A model generated the notes under the pieces. It saw only the letters and a list, made by a program, of their open reading frames with translations, was not told the origin of the DNA and searched no databases. A stretch of 64,000 nt of DNA from Burkholderiaceae bacterium (GTDB lineage Bacteria; Pseudomonadota; Gammaproteobacteria; Burkholderiales; Burkholderiaceae_C), in the NCBI GenBank assembly GCA_031253955.1, contig JAIRVJ010000030.1:1-64000 (forward strand). The letters run 5' to 3'. Shown piece after piece: positions 20,232-30,012 of the stretch. Every line of letters starts with the position of its first letter. Within the stretch, counting starts at the first letter, position 1. A program made the position numbers and the translations under genes.

Positions 20232-20489
20232 ATGAACGCTATGGCCGAACAGACATTGGTCTCGAAGATCAGGATACTTTCCACGCAGGATGTGGCCGAA
20301 GTCGAAGATTTCATCGACTTTTTGGCAGCCAAGGCGAGAAAGCGGGCGGCTTTGGAGCGGCTGCTGACGCTTGCTCCGGCGCTGGAAGCGGCAGGCGCAA
20401 AGCCAATTAGTGAAGAAGAAATCGCCGCTGAGGTCAAGGCCGCGCGCGCCCAGCGCGGCGCCAAGACTGGCATCGCGGCGAGGCATTGA
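20232..20489 (+). CDS. Putative antitoxin partner of the PIN toxin
   Basis: Small acidic/basic protein MNAMAEQTLVSKIRILSTQDVAEVEDFIDFLAAKARKRAALERLL... immediately upstream of a PIN-domain gene. Confidence 0.65.
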   Translation: MNAMAEQTLVSKIRILSTQDVAEVEDFIDFLAAKARKRAALERLLTLAPALEAAGAKPISEEEIAAEVKAARAQRGAKTGIAARH

Positions 20490-20492
20490 CCC

Positions 20493-20915
20493 GTGCGTTT
20501 GGTGCTTGATACCAACGTGGTGGTGTCCGCTCTGCTGTGGCGGGGCACGCCTTACCGCCTGCTGGAGGCGATTCGCCAAAAACCCGGCGTCAGGCTCCAC
20601 AGCAGCCCCGCATTGCTCGATGAGTTGACCGATGTGCTGACCCGCCCTTTCGCCGAAACACGCTTGACCTTGCTTGCCAAGACGTCGCGCGAGGCGGTGG
20701 CCGATTATTCGGAAGCCGTCGAATGGGTCGAGCCTGACGAGGTGCCGCGCGTGATATTGGCCGATTCCGATGACGATCAGGTGCTGGCCGCCGCTCTTGC
20801 TGCCAGGGCCGATCTGATTGTCTCCGGCGACGCCCATCTGCTCAACCTGAAAAACTTTCAGGGAATTCCCATCGTCAACGCCAGCCAGGCACTAAGCAGA
20901 ATCGGGCAAGGGTAA
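20493..20915 (+). CDS. PIN-domain toxin (COG1569-like)
   Basis: GTG start; MRLVLDTNVVVSALLWRGTPYRLLEAI ... VILADSDDDQVLAAALAARADLIVSGDAHLLNLKNFQGIPIVNASQAL, PIN catalytic Asp pattern. Confidence 0.85.
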   Translation: MRLVLDTNVVVSALLWRGTPYRLLEAIRQKPGVRLHSSPALLDELTDVLTRPFAETRLTLLAKTSREAVADYSEAVEWVEPDEVPRVILADSDDDQVLAAALAARADLIVSGDAHLLNLKNFQGIPIVNASQALSRIGQG

Positions 20916-20919
20916 AAGC

Positions 20920-21552
20920 ATGACCCCCGCCCAGATCGACCACTTCTTCGCCACCCTGCAAGCGGCCAATCCGCAGCCGGCCAGCGAGTTGCAATACGCC
21001 AGCGTGTTCGAGTTGCTGGTGGCCGTGCTGCTGTCGGCGCAAGCCACGGACGTGAGCGTGAACAAGGCCACGCCCGGGCTGTTCGCGGTGGCCAATACGC
21101 CGCAAAAAATTCTTGATCTTGGCGCGCAGGGGCTGGAAGAACACATCCGCACCATCGGCCTGTACCGCGCCAAGGCGCGGCATTTGATGCAAACCTGCCG
21201 CATCCTGCTGGAGCGCCACGGCGGCCAGGTGCCGCGCACGCGCGAAGAACTGCAAGCCCTGCCCGGCGTGGGCCGCAAGACCGCCAACGTGATATTGAAC
21301 GTGGCCTTCGGTGAGCCGGCGTTGGCTGTCGATACGCACGTGCTGCGCGTAGCCAACCGCACCGGCCTTGCGCCCGGCAAAACGCCGCTGGAAGTAGAAG
21401 AGCGCCTGTTGCAGCGCGTGCCCGCCCGCTACCTGCCGCACGCGCACCACTGGCTGATTCTGCATGGCCGCTACATTTGCGTGGCGCGCAACCCGCGCTG
21501 CGGGCAATGCCCGGTGGCGGCTGATTGCGGCTATGGGCCAAAAATCTTGTGA
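20920..21552 (+). CDS. nth: Endonuclease III
   Basis: LLSAQATDVSVNKATPGLF, LPGVGRKTANVILNVAFGEPALAVDTHVLRVANRTGL, CxxxxxxCxxCxxxxxC Fe-S loop (CVARNPRCGQCPVAADC). Confidence 0.96.
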   Translation: MTPAQIDHFFATLQAANPQPASELQYASVFELLVAVLLSAQATDVSVNKATPGLFAVANTPQKILDLGAQGLEEHIRTIGLYRAKARHLMQTCRILLERHGGQVPRTREELQALPGVGRKTANVILNVAFGEPALAVDTHVLRVANRTGLAPGKTPLEVEERLLQRVPARYLPHAHHWLILHGRYICVARNPRCGQCPVAADCGYGPKIL

Positions 21553-21565
21553 TGCTAGTTTTTTT

Positions 21566-21645
21566 GTAGCATCATGCCAAGGTTTTGTATGTGTCTATCA
21601 TGTAAAAAATATATAAAACTATAATATATATTGGAAAATAGCTAT
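21566..21645. repeat. AT-rich ~80-bp palindromic element, copy E3
   Basis: Left GTAGC-ATC-ATGCCAA-GGTTTTGT-ATGTG; right (rc) ATAGC-TAT-TTTCCAA-TATATATT-ATAGT-TTTATA; 13 bp after the nth stop. Confidence 0.8.
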
Positions 21646-21673
21646 TAATTTTGAATTGATCCTCTTTTCCGAT

Positions 21674-21832
21674 CCATACTGCTCAGTTAGATACGCAAAC
21701 CTATGAGTTCGTCATTCCCGCGCAGGCGGGAATCCATGAGCGCCACCTCGAAACCAACGCCATCTGGATTCCCTTTCATTCCCGCGCAGGCGGGAACTTC
21801 GCGGGAATGACGACGTTAACTGAACCGTATTG
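21674..21832. mobile_element. MITE-like element with REP core, flanked by 10-bp direct repeat CTTTTCCGAT
   Basis: Ends CCATACTGCTCAGTTAG / (rc) CAATACGGTTCAGTTAAC; CTTTTCCGAT at 21664-21673 and 21833-21842. Confidence 0.7.
21709..21813. repeat. REP-like inverted pair inside the MITE-like element
   Basis: GTCATTCCCGCGCAGGCGGGAATCCATGAG and inverted CATTCCCGCGCAGGCGGGAACTTCGCGGGAATGACGACG. Confidence 0.8.
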
Positions 21833-21929
21833 CTTTTCCGATGGCTTCACAAGTTGCTGGTGAGCTGCGGGCCAGCACCAACGTTTGCAAGAGCGGCGCG
21901 CCGAGGCCGATTTTGCTACCATCGGGCGC

Positions 21930-21965
21930 CGCCATCCGGAGGGAGCCTCCATCGTTGGCGTTTTT
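21930..21965 (+). terminator. Rho-independent terminator-like hairpin (possible attenuator) in the APC permease leader
   Basis: CGCCA-TCC-GGAGG-GAG-CCTCC-ATCGT-TGGCG followed by TTTTT; ~60 bp before the GTG start. Confidence 0.45.
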
Positions 21966-22024
21966 CAATCTGGCGGCAAAAATCGCCCGCGCCGTGCGCA
22001 CGGTCAATGCCACAAAGGGGTAGT

Positions 22025-23422
22025 GTGAGTCTCTTCCGAACCAAGAATATCGACGCCATGCTGGCCGTGGCCCGCGATGACGGGCTGAAAAAGGTGCTCG
22101 GCCCGTTCGACCTGGTTCTGATGGGCATCGGCGCCATCGTCGGCACCGGCATTTTCGTGCTCACCGGCACCGGCGCGCTGACTGCCGGGCCGGCGCTGAT
22201 GCTGTCCTTCGTCATCGCCGCCCTGGCCTGCGGTCTGGCCGCGCTGTGTTATGCCGAGTTCGCCTCGGCGATCCCGGTTTCCGGTTCCATCTATACCTAC
22301 TGTTACGCCACGCTGGGCGAAATCGTGGCCTGGATGATCGGCTGGGACATGCTGCTGGAGTACGGGCTGGCGACCTCGGCGGTATCGGTCGGCTGGTCCG
22401 GTTATTTCCAGTCGCTGCTGGCCGGTTTCGGCCTGAGACTGCCGGCGGCGCTGACCGCCGCGCCCGGCGCGCTGCCGGGCGTAACGACCGTGATCAACCT
22501 GCCGGCGCTTCTGATCATGCTGGCCATCACCGCCCTGGTGGCCTACGGCGTGCGTGAATCGGCCCGCATCAACAATCTCATGGTAGCCATCAAGATCGGC
22601 GTCGTGCTGCTCTTCATCGCCGTCGGCTTATGGCATGTGGAGCCGGCCAACTGGCGGCCGTTCGCTCCCTTCGGCGCGGTTGGCGTGTTCAACGCGGCGG
22701 CGCTGGTGTTTTTCGCCTTCATCGGCTTCGACGCCGTCACCTCGGCGGCGGAGGAAGTGCGCAATCCGCGCCACGACCTGCCGATCGGGATCATCGGTTC
22801 GCTGGCGGTATGCACAGTGCTGTACGTGACGATGGCGGCGATCATGACCGGCATCGTGCCGTTCCAGCAGTTCGCCGGGGTCGATCATCCGGTTTCCCTG
22901 GCCTTGCAACTGGCCGGCCAGAACTGGGTGGCGGGCTTTGTCGATCTGGGCGCCATCGTTGGCATGACCACGGTGATCCTGGTGATGACCTATGGACAGA
23001 CCCGCATCATCTTCGCCATGTCACGCGACGGCTTGTTGCCCGAACGGCTATCCAAGGTGCACCCGGTGCATGCAACGCCCCATTTCGCCACCTGGACTGT
23101 CGGCTTCGTTTTTTCCGCCATCGCCGCTTTCGTGCCGCTCAACGTGCTAGCCGAACTCATCAACATCGGCACCCTGGCGGCCTTCACGCTGATTTCGGTT
23201 TCCGTGCTGGTGCTGCGCCGCACGCACCCGGATCTGCCGCGCGCCTTCCGCTGCCCCGGCGTGCCGGTGGTGCCGCTGCTGTCGGTCGCTTTCTGCCTGT
23301 TCCTGATCGCCCACCTGCAGATGATGACCTGGATCGCCTTCCTGGTCTGGCTGGCGCTGGGGCTGGTCATCTATTTCCTGTATGCCCGGCGCCATGCGGT
23401 GCTGAACAATCACGGCGGATGA
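22025..23422 (+). CDS. APC-superfamily amino acid permease
   Basis: GIGAIVGTGIFVLTGTGALTAGPALMLSFVIAALACGLAALCYAEFASAIPVSGSIYTYCYATLGE; GTG start at VSLFRTKNID. Confidence 0.9.
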   Translation: MSLFRTKNIDAMLAVARDDGLKKVLGPFDLVLMGIGAIVGTGIFVLTGTGALTAGPALMLSFVIAALACGLAALCYAEFASAIPVSGSIYTYCYATLGEIVAWMIGWDMLLEYGLATSAVSVGWSGYFQSLLAGFGLRLPAALTAAPGALPGVTTVINLPALLIMLAITALVAYGVRESARINNLMVAIKIGVVLLFIAVGLWHVEPANWRPFAPFGAVGVFNAAALVFFAFIGFDAVTSAAEEVRNPRHDLPIGIIGSLAVCTVLYVTMAAIMTGIVPFQQFAGVDHPVSLALQLAGQNWVAGFVDLGAIVGMTTVILVMTYGQTRIIFAMSRDGLLPERLSKVHPVHATPHFATWTVGFVFSAIAAFVPLNVLAELINIGTLAAFTLISVSVLVLRRTHPDLPRAFRCPGVPVVPLLSVAFCLFLIAHLQMMTWIAFLVWLALGLVIYFLYARRHAVLNNHGG

Positions 23423-23426
23423 CGCC

Positions 23427-24794
23427 TCAAGTCTCCACGTCCTCCAGACTGAAAATTTCGGTCTGGTCGTTGTAGGAAAAAATTTCGGCGTAGCGGCCCC
23501 AGTCGATCACGGCGTCCAGCGTTTCGGTGGCGGCGCCGTCGGAGAGGAAGTCTTCCAGCTCCTGCTCGAAGCGCACGCGCGGGGCGCGGTGGCCGGGGCG
23601 TTCGTCGAGCACCTTGCGCACGCGCGCGGCCAGCGGCACGTGTTCCAGCAGGTGGCGCGCGAACATGACCTTGCGCTCCTGCGTGCCCATTTCGGCGAAG
23701 GCGCGCGCCTGCGGGGTAAGGAACACGTCGCCTTCGCGGACTTCGGTAAAGCCCAGGTGTTGCAGCACCTCGACGGTGGGAAACAAATCGTCCACCTCCA
23801 GATGCAGCGAGCGGGCGATTTCCGGCATATCCGCGCGCCCGTTATAGGGCGCGCCAGCCAGCGTTTCGATCAGGCCAGCCATCAGGTTGGTGGAAACCTG
23901 CGACAGGCGGCTGCCCAGCCCCAGCCCTTTCTTGGCCGCCTCGTTGGCCGCGCGCGCAGTCATGCGCGCGTAGATGTCATCCACCAGTCTGCGGAAGGCC
24001 GGGGCCAGCCGGTTGCGCGGGTGCTGGAACGGCACCGCGATTTCGGCCACCAGCTTGCCGGGGTTAGACGAGAGCACCAGAATGCGGTCGCACATGAACA
24101 CCGCCTCTTCGATGTTGTGCGTGACGATCAGCACCGACTTGGTGGGCAGCTTGCCCTGCGTCCATAACTCCAGCAGGTCGGTGCGCAGCGTTTCGGCGGT
24201 GAGCACGTCCAGCGCGGAAAACGGCTCGTCCATTAGCAGCAGCGTCGGCTCGACCACCAGCGCGCGTGCAAAACCCACGCGCTGGCGCATGCCGCCGGAA
24301 AGCTCGCGCGGGTAGGCGTTCTCGAACCCGTCCAGACCGATCAGGTCGATGGCCGCCAGCGCGCGCGCGCGCCGCTGCCTGGGCGCGACGCCCAGCGCCT
24401 CCAGCCCAGCCTCGACGTTTTGCAGCACCGTCAGCCACGGGAAGAGCGCGAAGGTCTGGAACGCCATCGCCACGCCCGCCGCCGGTCCGTTGACCGGCTG
24501 GCCCTGATACATCACCTGCCCGGAAGAGGCCGGAATCAACCCCGCGATGATGCGCAGCAGCGTCGATTTGCCAGAGCCGGAGCGCCCCAGCAGGCCGACG
24601 ATTTCGCCTTCGCGCAGCGTCAGGTTCACGTCGTCGAGCACGAGTTTTTCGGCGTGCTCCTTGTCAAAGCCCCGCTTGACATGCTCCAGCGCCAGCACTT
24701 CCCGCCCCGTGCCGGAACGTGCGGGAGGACGCGGCGCGGGAAAAGGCGGCGGCATGGTTTGCGCCGGGGGCGAAATGGTTTGAAGATCGGTCAT
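23427..24794 (-). CDS. ABC transporter ATPase (nitrate/sulfonate/bicarbonate type) with C-terminal AAA-associated domain
   Basis: Walker A GLLGRSGSGKSTLLR, signature LSGGMRQRVGFARAL, Walker B LLLMDEPFSALD; C-terminal extension typical of AAA-associated region. Confidence 0.92.
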   Translation of the reverse strand: MTDLQTISPPAQTMPPPFPAPRPPARSGTGREVLALEHVKRGFDKEHAEKLVLDDVNLTLREGEIVGLLGRSGSGKSTLLRIIAGLIPASSGQVMYQGQPVNGPAAGVAMAFQTFALFPWLTVLQNVEAGLEALGVAPRQRRARALAAIDLIGLDGFENAYPRELSGGMRQRVGFARALVVEPTLLLMDEPFSALDVLTAETLRTDLLELWTQGKLPTKSVLIVTHNIEEAVFMCDRILVLSSNPGKLVAEIAVPFQHPRNRLAPAFRRLVDDIYARMTARAANEAAKKGLGLGSRLSQVSTNLMAGLIETLAGAPYNGRADMPEIARSLHLEVDDLFPTVEVLQHLGFTEVREGDVFLTPQARAFAEMGTQERKVMFARHLLEHVPLAARVRKVLDERPGHRAPRVRFEQELEDFLSDGAATETLDAVIDWGRYAEIFSYNDQTEIFSLEDVET

Positions 24795-24812
24795 GGCAAT
24801 ATTTTCCGGTGT

Positions 24813-24836
24813 AGGGGCGAAAAATTTTTCGCCCCT
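24813..24836. repeat. 24-bp perfect palindrome AGGGGCGAAAAATTTTTCGCCCCT
   Basis: Perfect inverted repeat between ABC permease and ATPase genes; same core as 10989-11018. Confidence 0.85.
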
Positions 24837-24851
24837 GCAGGAACAACCTCA

Positions 24852-26603
24852 TCAATCCGCGCGCAAGCGCCCCTCCGCATAGGCATACAAGGGCCGCCAC
24901 AGCAGCCGGTTGAACAGGGTGACGAACAGCGACATCACGGCGATGCCCAAAATGATCTTGGGATAGTCGCCCGCAGAGGTGGTTTGCGCGATGTAGGCGC
25001 CCAGCCCGTGCGCGGCGATTCGGGTGTCGCCCCATTGCACGAACTCGGAGACGATGCTGGCGTTCCACGCGCCGCCGGAGGCGGTGATCGCCCCGGTCAC
25101 GTAGTACGGAAAGATGCCCGGCAGCATCACCTGCCGCCACCACTGCCAGCCGCGGATACGGAAATTGCGCGCCGCCTCGCGGTAATCGTTGGGGTAGGCG
25201 CTGGCGCCGGCGATCACGTTGAACAGGATGTACCACTGCGTGCCCAGCACGATCAGGGGCGAGAGCCAGATGTCCGCTTTCAGGCGGAAACGCACGATGA
25301 CCATGACGAACACCGGAAACATCAGATTGGCCGGAAACGCCGCCAGAAACTGCGCCAGTGGCTGAATTTTTTGCGCCAGCGCCGGGCGCAGGCCAATCAG
25401 CACGCCCAGCGGCACCCACACCGCCGAGGCGATCGCAATCAGCACCGCCACGCGCAGCAGCGTGATGAGGCCCAGCACAAAAACGCGGCCCACTTCGCCC
25501 AAGGTAATTTCGGCGTGCACGTAGTCCACCACACGCCAGAGCAGGTACAGCGTGAGCGCCACCACCAGCGCGCCGAATACCGCGTCGCCCGTGCGCGAAG
25601 ACGTGGCGCGGCGCGCGCCGGTCGCGCTCGCCAGCCACCGCCGCGGCAGCGCCAGCGGCACGCGCGCGACACGCGCCAGCAGCCAGCCTACGGGCGCGAG
25701 CAACCGGTGAATCAGCCGCGTGCGGCGCACCAGGTCCAGCAGCCACGACTGCGGCGCGTCACCGGAACTGGTGGTTTCCATGCGGAACTTGTCGGCCCAC
25801 GCCACCAGCGGGCGAAACAGCAACTGGTCGTAGGCCAGAATCACCACGATCATCGTCAGAATCACCCAGCCGACCGCGCCCAGATTGCGCTCCTCGATCG
25901 CCCGCGCCAGATACGCGCCCACGCCCGGCAGCGTGATAGTGCGCTCGCCCACCGTGATGGCTTCCGAGGCCACCACGAAAAACCAGCCGCCCGACATCGA
26001 CATCATCATGTTCCACACCAGCCCCGGCATCGAAAACGGCACTTCCAGCTTCCAGAAACGCTGCCAGCCGGTCAGGTGAAAGCCGCGCGAGACCTCGTCC
26101 AGATCGTGCGGCACCGTGCGCAGCGACTGGTAGAAGCTGAACGTCATGTTCCACGCCTGGCTGGTGAAGATGGCGAAGATCGCCGCCAGCTCCGCGCCGA
26201 ACACGCGCGAGGGAAAGAGGGCCAGAAAAAACGTCACCGTGAACGAGATGAAGCCCAGCACCGGCACCGATTGCAGAATGTCCAGCGCCGGCACCAGCAG
26301 CATGCCCGCGCGCCGGCTCTTGGCCGCCAGCGTGCCGTAGGCCAGCGTGAACGCAAGCGACGCCGCCATCGCCGCCAACATGCGCAGCGTGGTGCGCAGC
26401 GCGTATCCGGGCAGGTTCGCGGGGGCTAGCGAAATCACTTCGTTTTGCAAAGCCGACATCGGCGCCATCGACTCGCGCCAGCCCACCGCCGCCATCGCCA
26501 GCAGACCCACGATGAGCGGAAACGCGACGAAATCCCAGCGATTGGGCAGCACCCGCCACGCCGACGCGCTGGCGATGCGGTTGAGTGGAAGAAGGGACGC
26601 CAT
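24852..26603 (-). CDS. ABC transporter permease, two fused transmembrane domains
   Basis: Two BPD-type permease halves (each with EAA-like loops); start placed at MASLLPLNRIAS. Confidence 0.85.
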   Translation of the reverse strand: MASLLPLNRIASASAWRVLPNRWDFVAFPLIVGLLAMAAVGWRESMAPMSALQNEVISLAPANLPGYALRTTLRMLAAMAASLAFTLAYGTLAAKSRRAGMLLVPALDILQSVPVLGFISFTVTFFLALFPSRVFGAELAAIFAIFTSQAWNMTFSFYQSLRTVPHDLDEVSRGFHLTGWQRFWKLEVPFSMPGLVWNMMMSMSGGWFFVVASEAITVGERTITLPGVGAYLARAIEERNLGAVGWVILTMIVVILAYDQLLFRPLVAWADKFRMETTSSGDAPQSWLLDLVRRTRLIHRLLAPVGWLLARVARVPLALPRRWLASATGARRATSSRTGDAVFGALVVALTLYLLWRVVDYVHAEITLGEVGRVFVLGLITLLRVAVLIAIASAVWVPLGVLIGLRPALAQKIQPLAQFLAAFPANLMFPVFVMVIVRFRLKADIWLSPLIVLGTQWYILFNVIAGASAYPNDYREAARNFRIRGWQWWRQVMLPGIFPYYVTGAITASGGAWNASIVSEFVQWGDTRIAAHGLGAYIAQTTSAGDYPKIILGIAVMSLFVTLFNRLLWRPLYAYAEGRLRAD

Positions 26604-26882
26604 CGGATTTTTCCCGACCGGTTTCAGGCGTGAGCGGGGTAGCCGCGAGAGGTCCATGCGCACGAAACGGCGCGGGAAGCGATCCCGCGTGACGCACGCC
26701 GTCTTTTCACCTGCGCCGGCCAAGACGGCGGCCAACAAAAAAGGCGCGAACGTCCTGGTCAGGCAGAAAGAAAACTCGAAGATCGACTACTGCCGCCGTC
26801 CAACGCACACGCCCCGGTTGTTGAGATGGAGCGATTGTAGGCGCGCGCGCCACTCTTTTTATTTTGGCTCGCTTCAAAAACA

Positions 26883-26963
26883 ATAGTTATATGCCAATGA
26901 AAAATATATATGTTTTGGCTATTTTCTATCCAGAACATATACAATACATTTGTAATAAGCTAT
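26883..26963. repeat. AT-rich 81-bp palindromic element, copy E4
   Basis: Left ATAGT-TAT-ATGCCAA-TGAAAAAT-ATATA-TGTTTTG; right (rc) ATAGC-TTA-TTACAAA-TGTATTGT-ATATG-TTCTGG; downstream of mazF. Confidence 0.8.
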
Positions 26964-26992
26964 TAAATTAATAGCATCACCACAAACTGCGC

Positions 26993-27343
26993 TCACGCGG
27001 GACGGATCAGCGCCTCGATGATGTCGCAGACCGGGTCAAGGTCGGCGCTGGCAAGCCGCGCGGCGTACTGAGCGTTTCGGCTCTCCCAGTTCTGATTCTT
27101 CACGTGATCGACCAGCACCACGCCATCAATGCCGCACGCATCCGGCAGCGCGTGCTCGAAGGAGTAACCCTTGCGCTTGCTGGTGATGGGGCAAACCACG
27201 CAGCGGCCCGTTTTCTGGTTGTAGGCCCGTGGCGACAACACCAGCCCCGGACGCCGCCCCGCCTGCTCGAACCCGGCGTGCGGGGAAAAGTCAAGCCACA
27301 CGATGTCGCCCCGCTCCGGCACATAAGAGCGCCCGGCTACCAT
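26993..27343 (-). CDS. mazF: MazF/PemK-family mRNA interferase toxin
   Basis: YVPERGDIVWLDFSPHAGFEQAGRRPGLVLSPRAYNQKTGRCVVCPITSKRKGYSFEHAL. Confidence 0.93.
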   Translation of the reverse strand: MVAGRSYVPERGDIVWLDFSPHAGFEQAGRRPGLVLSPRAYNQKTGRCVVCPITSKRKGYSFEHALPDACGIDGVVLVDHVKNQNWESRNAQYAARLASADLDPVCDIIEALIRPA

Positions 27344-27591
27344 ACTTCGCGGCCCACGGGAGCATCGTCCAATTCATGCGCGTCAGGCAAGGTATCGGGG
27401 GTAATGCGCGCGATCATTGCCGCGATATCCACTGCCTTGCGCGGCGCAACCCTGATCACAATCGCGCCCTCGCCCTGCACCTCGGTCTGCACCCGGTCGC
27501 CCACTTTCAAGCCGGCTTGCCTGAGAACCACCGAAGGAATGCGCATACCGGCGCTGTTGCCCCATCTGGCGATGGTGATGCCTGTGCTCAT
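27337..27591 (-). CDS. mazE: MazE-family antitoxin (AbrB-like)
   Basis: MSTGITIARWGNSAGMRIPSVVLRQAGLKVGDRVQTEVQGEGAIVIR; overlaps mazF start. Confidence 0.92.
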   Translation of the reverse strand: MSTGITIARWGNSAGMRIPSVVLRQAGLKVGDRVQTEVQGEGAIVIRVAPRKAVDIAAMIARITPDTLPDAHELDDAPVGREVW

Positions 27592-27605
27592 GGTCGTGCC
27601 TTATG

Positions 27606-27622
27606 GATAAACAATGTTTATC
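27606..27622. promoter_or_regulatory. Candidate MazEF operator GATAAAC-AAT-GTTTATC
   Basis: Perfect 7+7 inverted repeat, 15 bp upstream of the mazE start. Confidence 0.5.
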
Positions 27623-27718
27623 TGGCGAGTGTAGCGCACAGGTTGGGGCACGCCGCAGACAAGCGCCATGGACAAACGCCCGCGCTCTCCCCCTTGAATC
27701 CGCAGCCAGCGCCTATAA

Positions 27719-27745
27719 TTGGCACTCGTTGGAGTTGAGTGCTAA
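27719..27745. promoter_or_regulatory. CIRCE element (HrcA operator) upstream of groES
   Basis: TTGGCACTC-N9-GAGTGCTAA versus consensus TTAGCACTC-N9-GAGTGCTAA; TATAAT at 27714-27719. Confidence 0.93.
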
Positions 27746-27844
27746 CAAGGTGCCAGGCTCCATCGCCGTTCCTTGCCGGGCTACCGCTCTTTGGAGAACC
27801 GCGGGTTCCGGCAATTTTTCGTATCCCACAAGTCAGGAGAAAGC

Positions 27845-28135
27845 ATGAAACTGCGCCCCCTCGCCGATCGCGTGATCGTCAAGCGCCTGGAAAACGAAAC
27901 CAAGACTGCCTCGGGCATCGTGATTCCCGACAACGCCGCCGAAAAACCCGATCAGGGTGAAGTGATGGCCGTTGGTCCCGGCAAGAAAAACGACAAGGGC
28001 GAGTTGCTCGCCATGAACGTCAAGAAAGGCGACCGTGTGCTGTTCGGCAAGTACAGCGGCCAGTCGGTCAAGGTCGATGGCGACGAACTGCTGGTGATGA
28101 AGGAAGACGACCTGTTCGCCGTGGTCGAAAAGTAA
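27845..28135 (+). CDS. groES: Co-chaperonin GroES
   Basis: [48 protein letters not shown]. Confidence 0.98.
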   Translation: MKLRPLADRVIVKRLENETKTASGIVIPDNAAEKPDQGEVMAVGPGKKNDKGELLAMNVKKGDRVLFGKYSGQSVKVDGDELLVMKEDDLFAVVEK

Positions 28136-29827
<1,692 letters not shown>

Positions 29828-29871
29828 TGCCCCTTGGCTTGGGGCGCATGGCACCTCAAGCTCCGCGCCAT

Positions 29872-29908
29872 GCAAAAAGCCTCACGGTTCGCGCCGTGGG
29901 GCTTTTTT
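29872..29908 (+). terminator. Rho-independent terminator after groEL
   Basis: AAAAGCCTCACGG-TTCGCG-CCGTGGGGCTTTTTT. Confidence 0.85.
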
Positions 29909-30012
29909 CATGTGCGGTTTTTCCTCCTTCTCCCGCAAGCGGGCGAGGAGAAAGCAAGACTGGCACCTATGCACCCAAAGGGACGCGCAAGAATCGCAAA
30001 ATCAAAACCGCG

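Noticed and set aside
24420-26429. 669-aa + strand ORF opposite the ABC permease
   Set aside because: Arg/His/Gln-rich shadow ORF, no domain.
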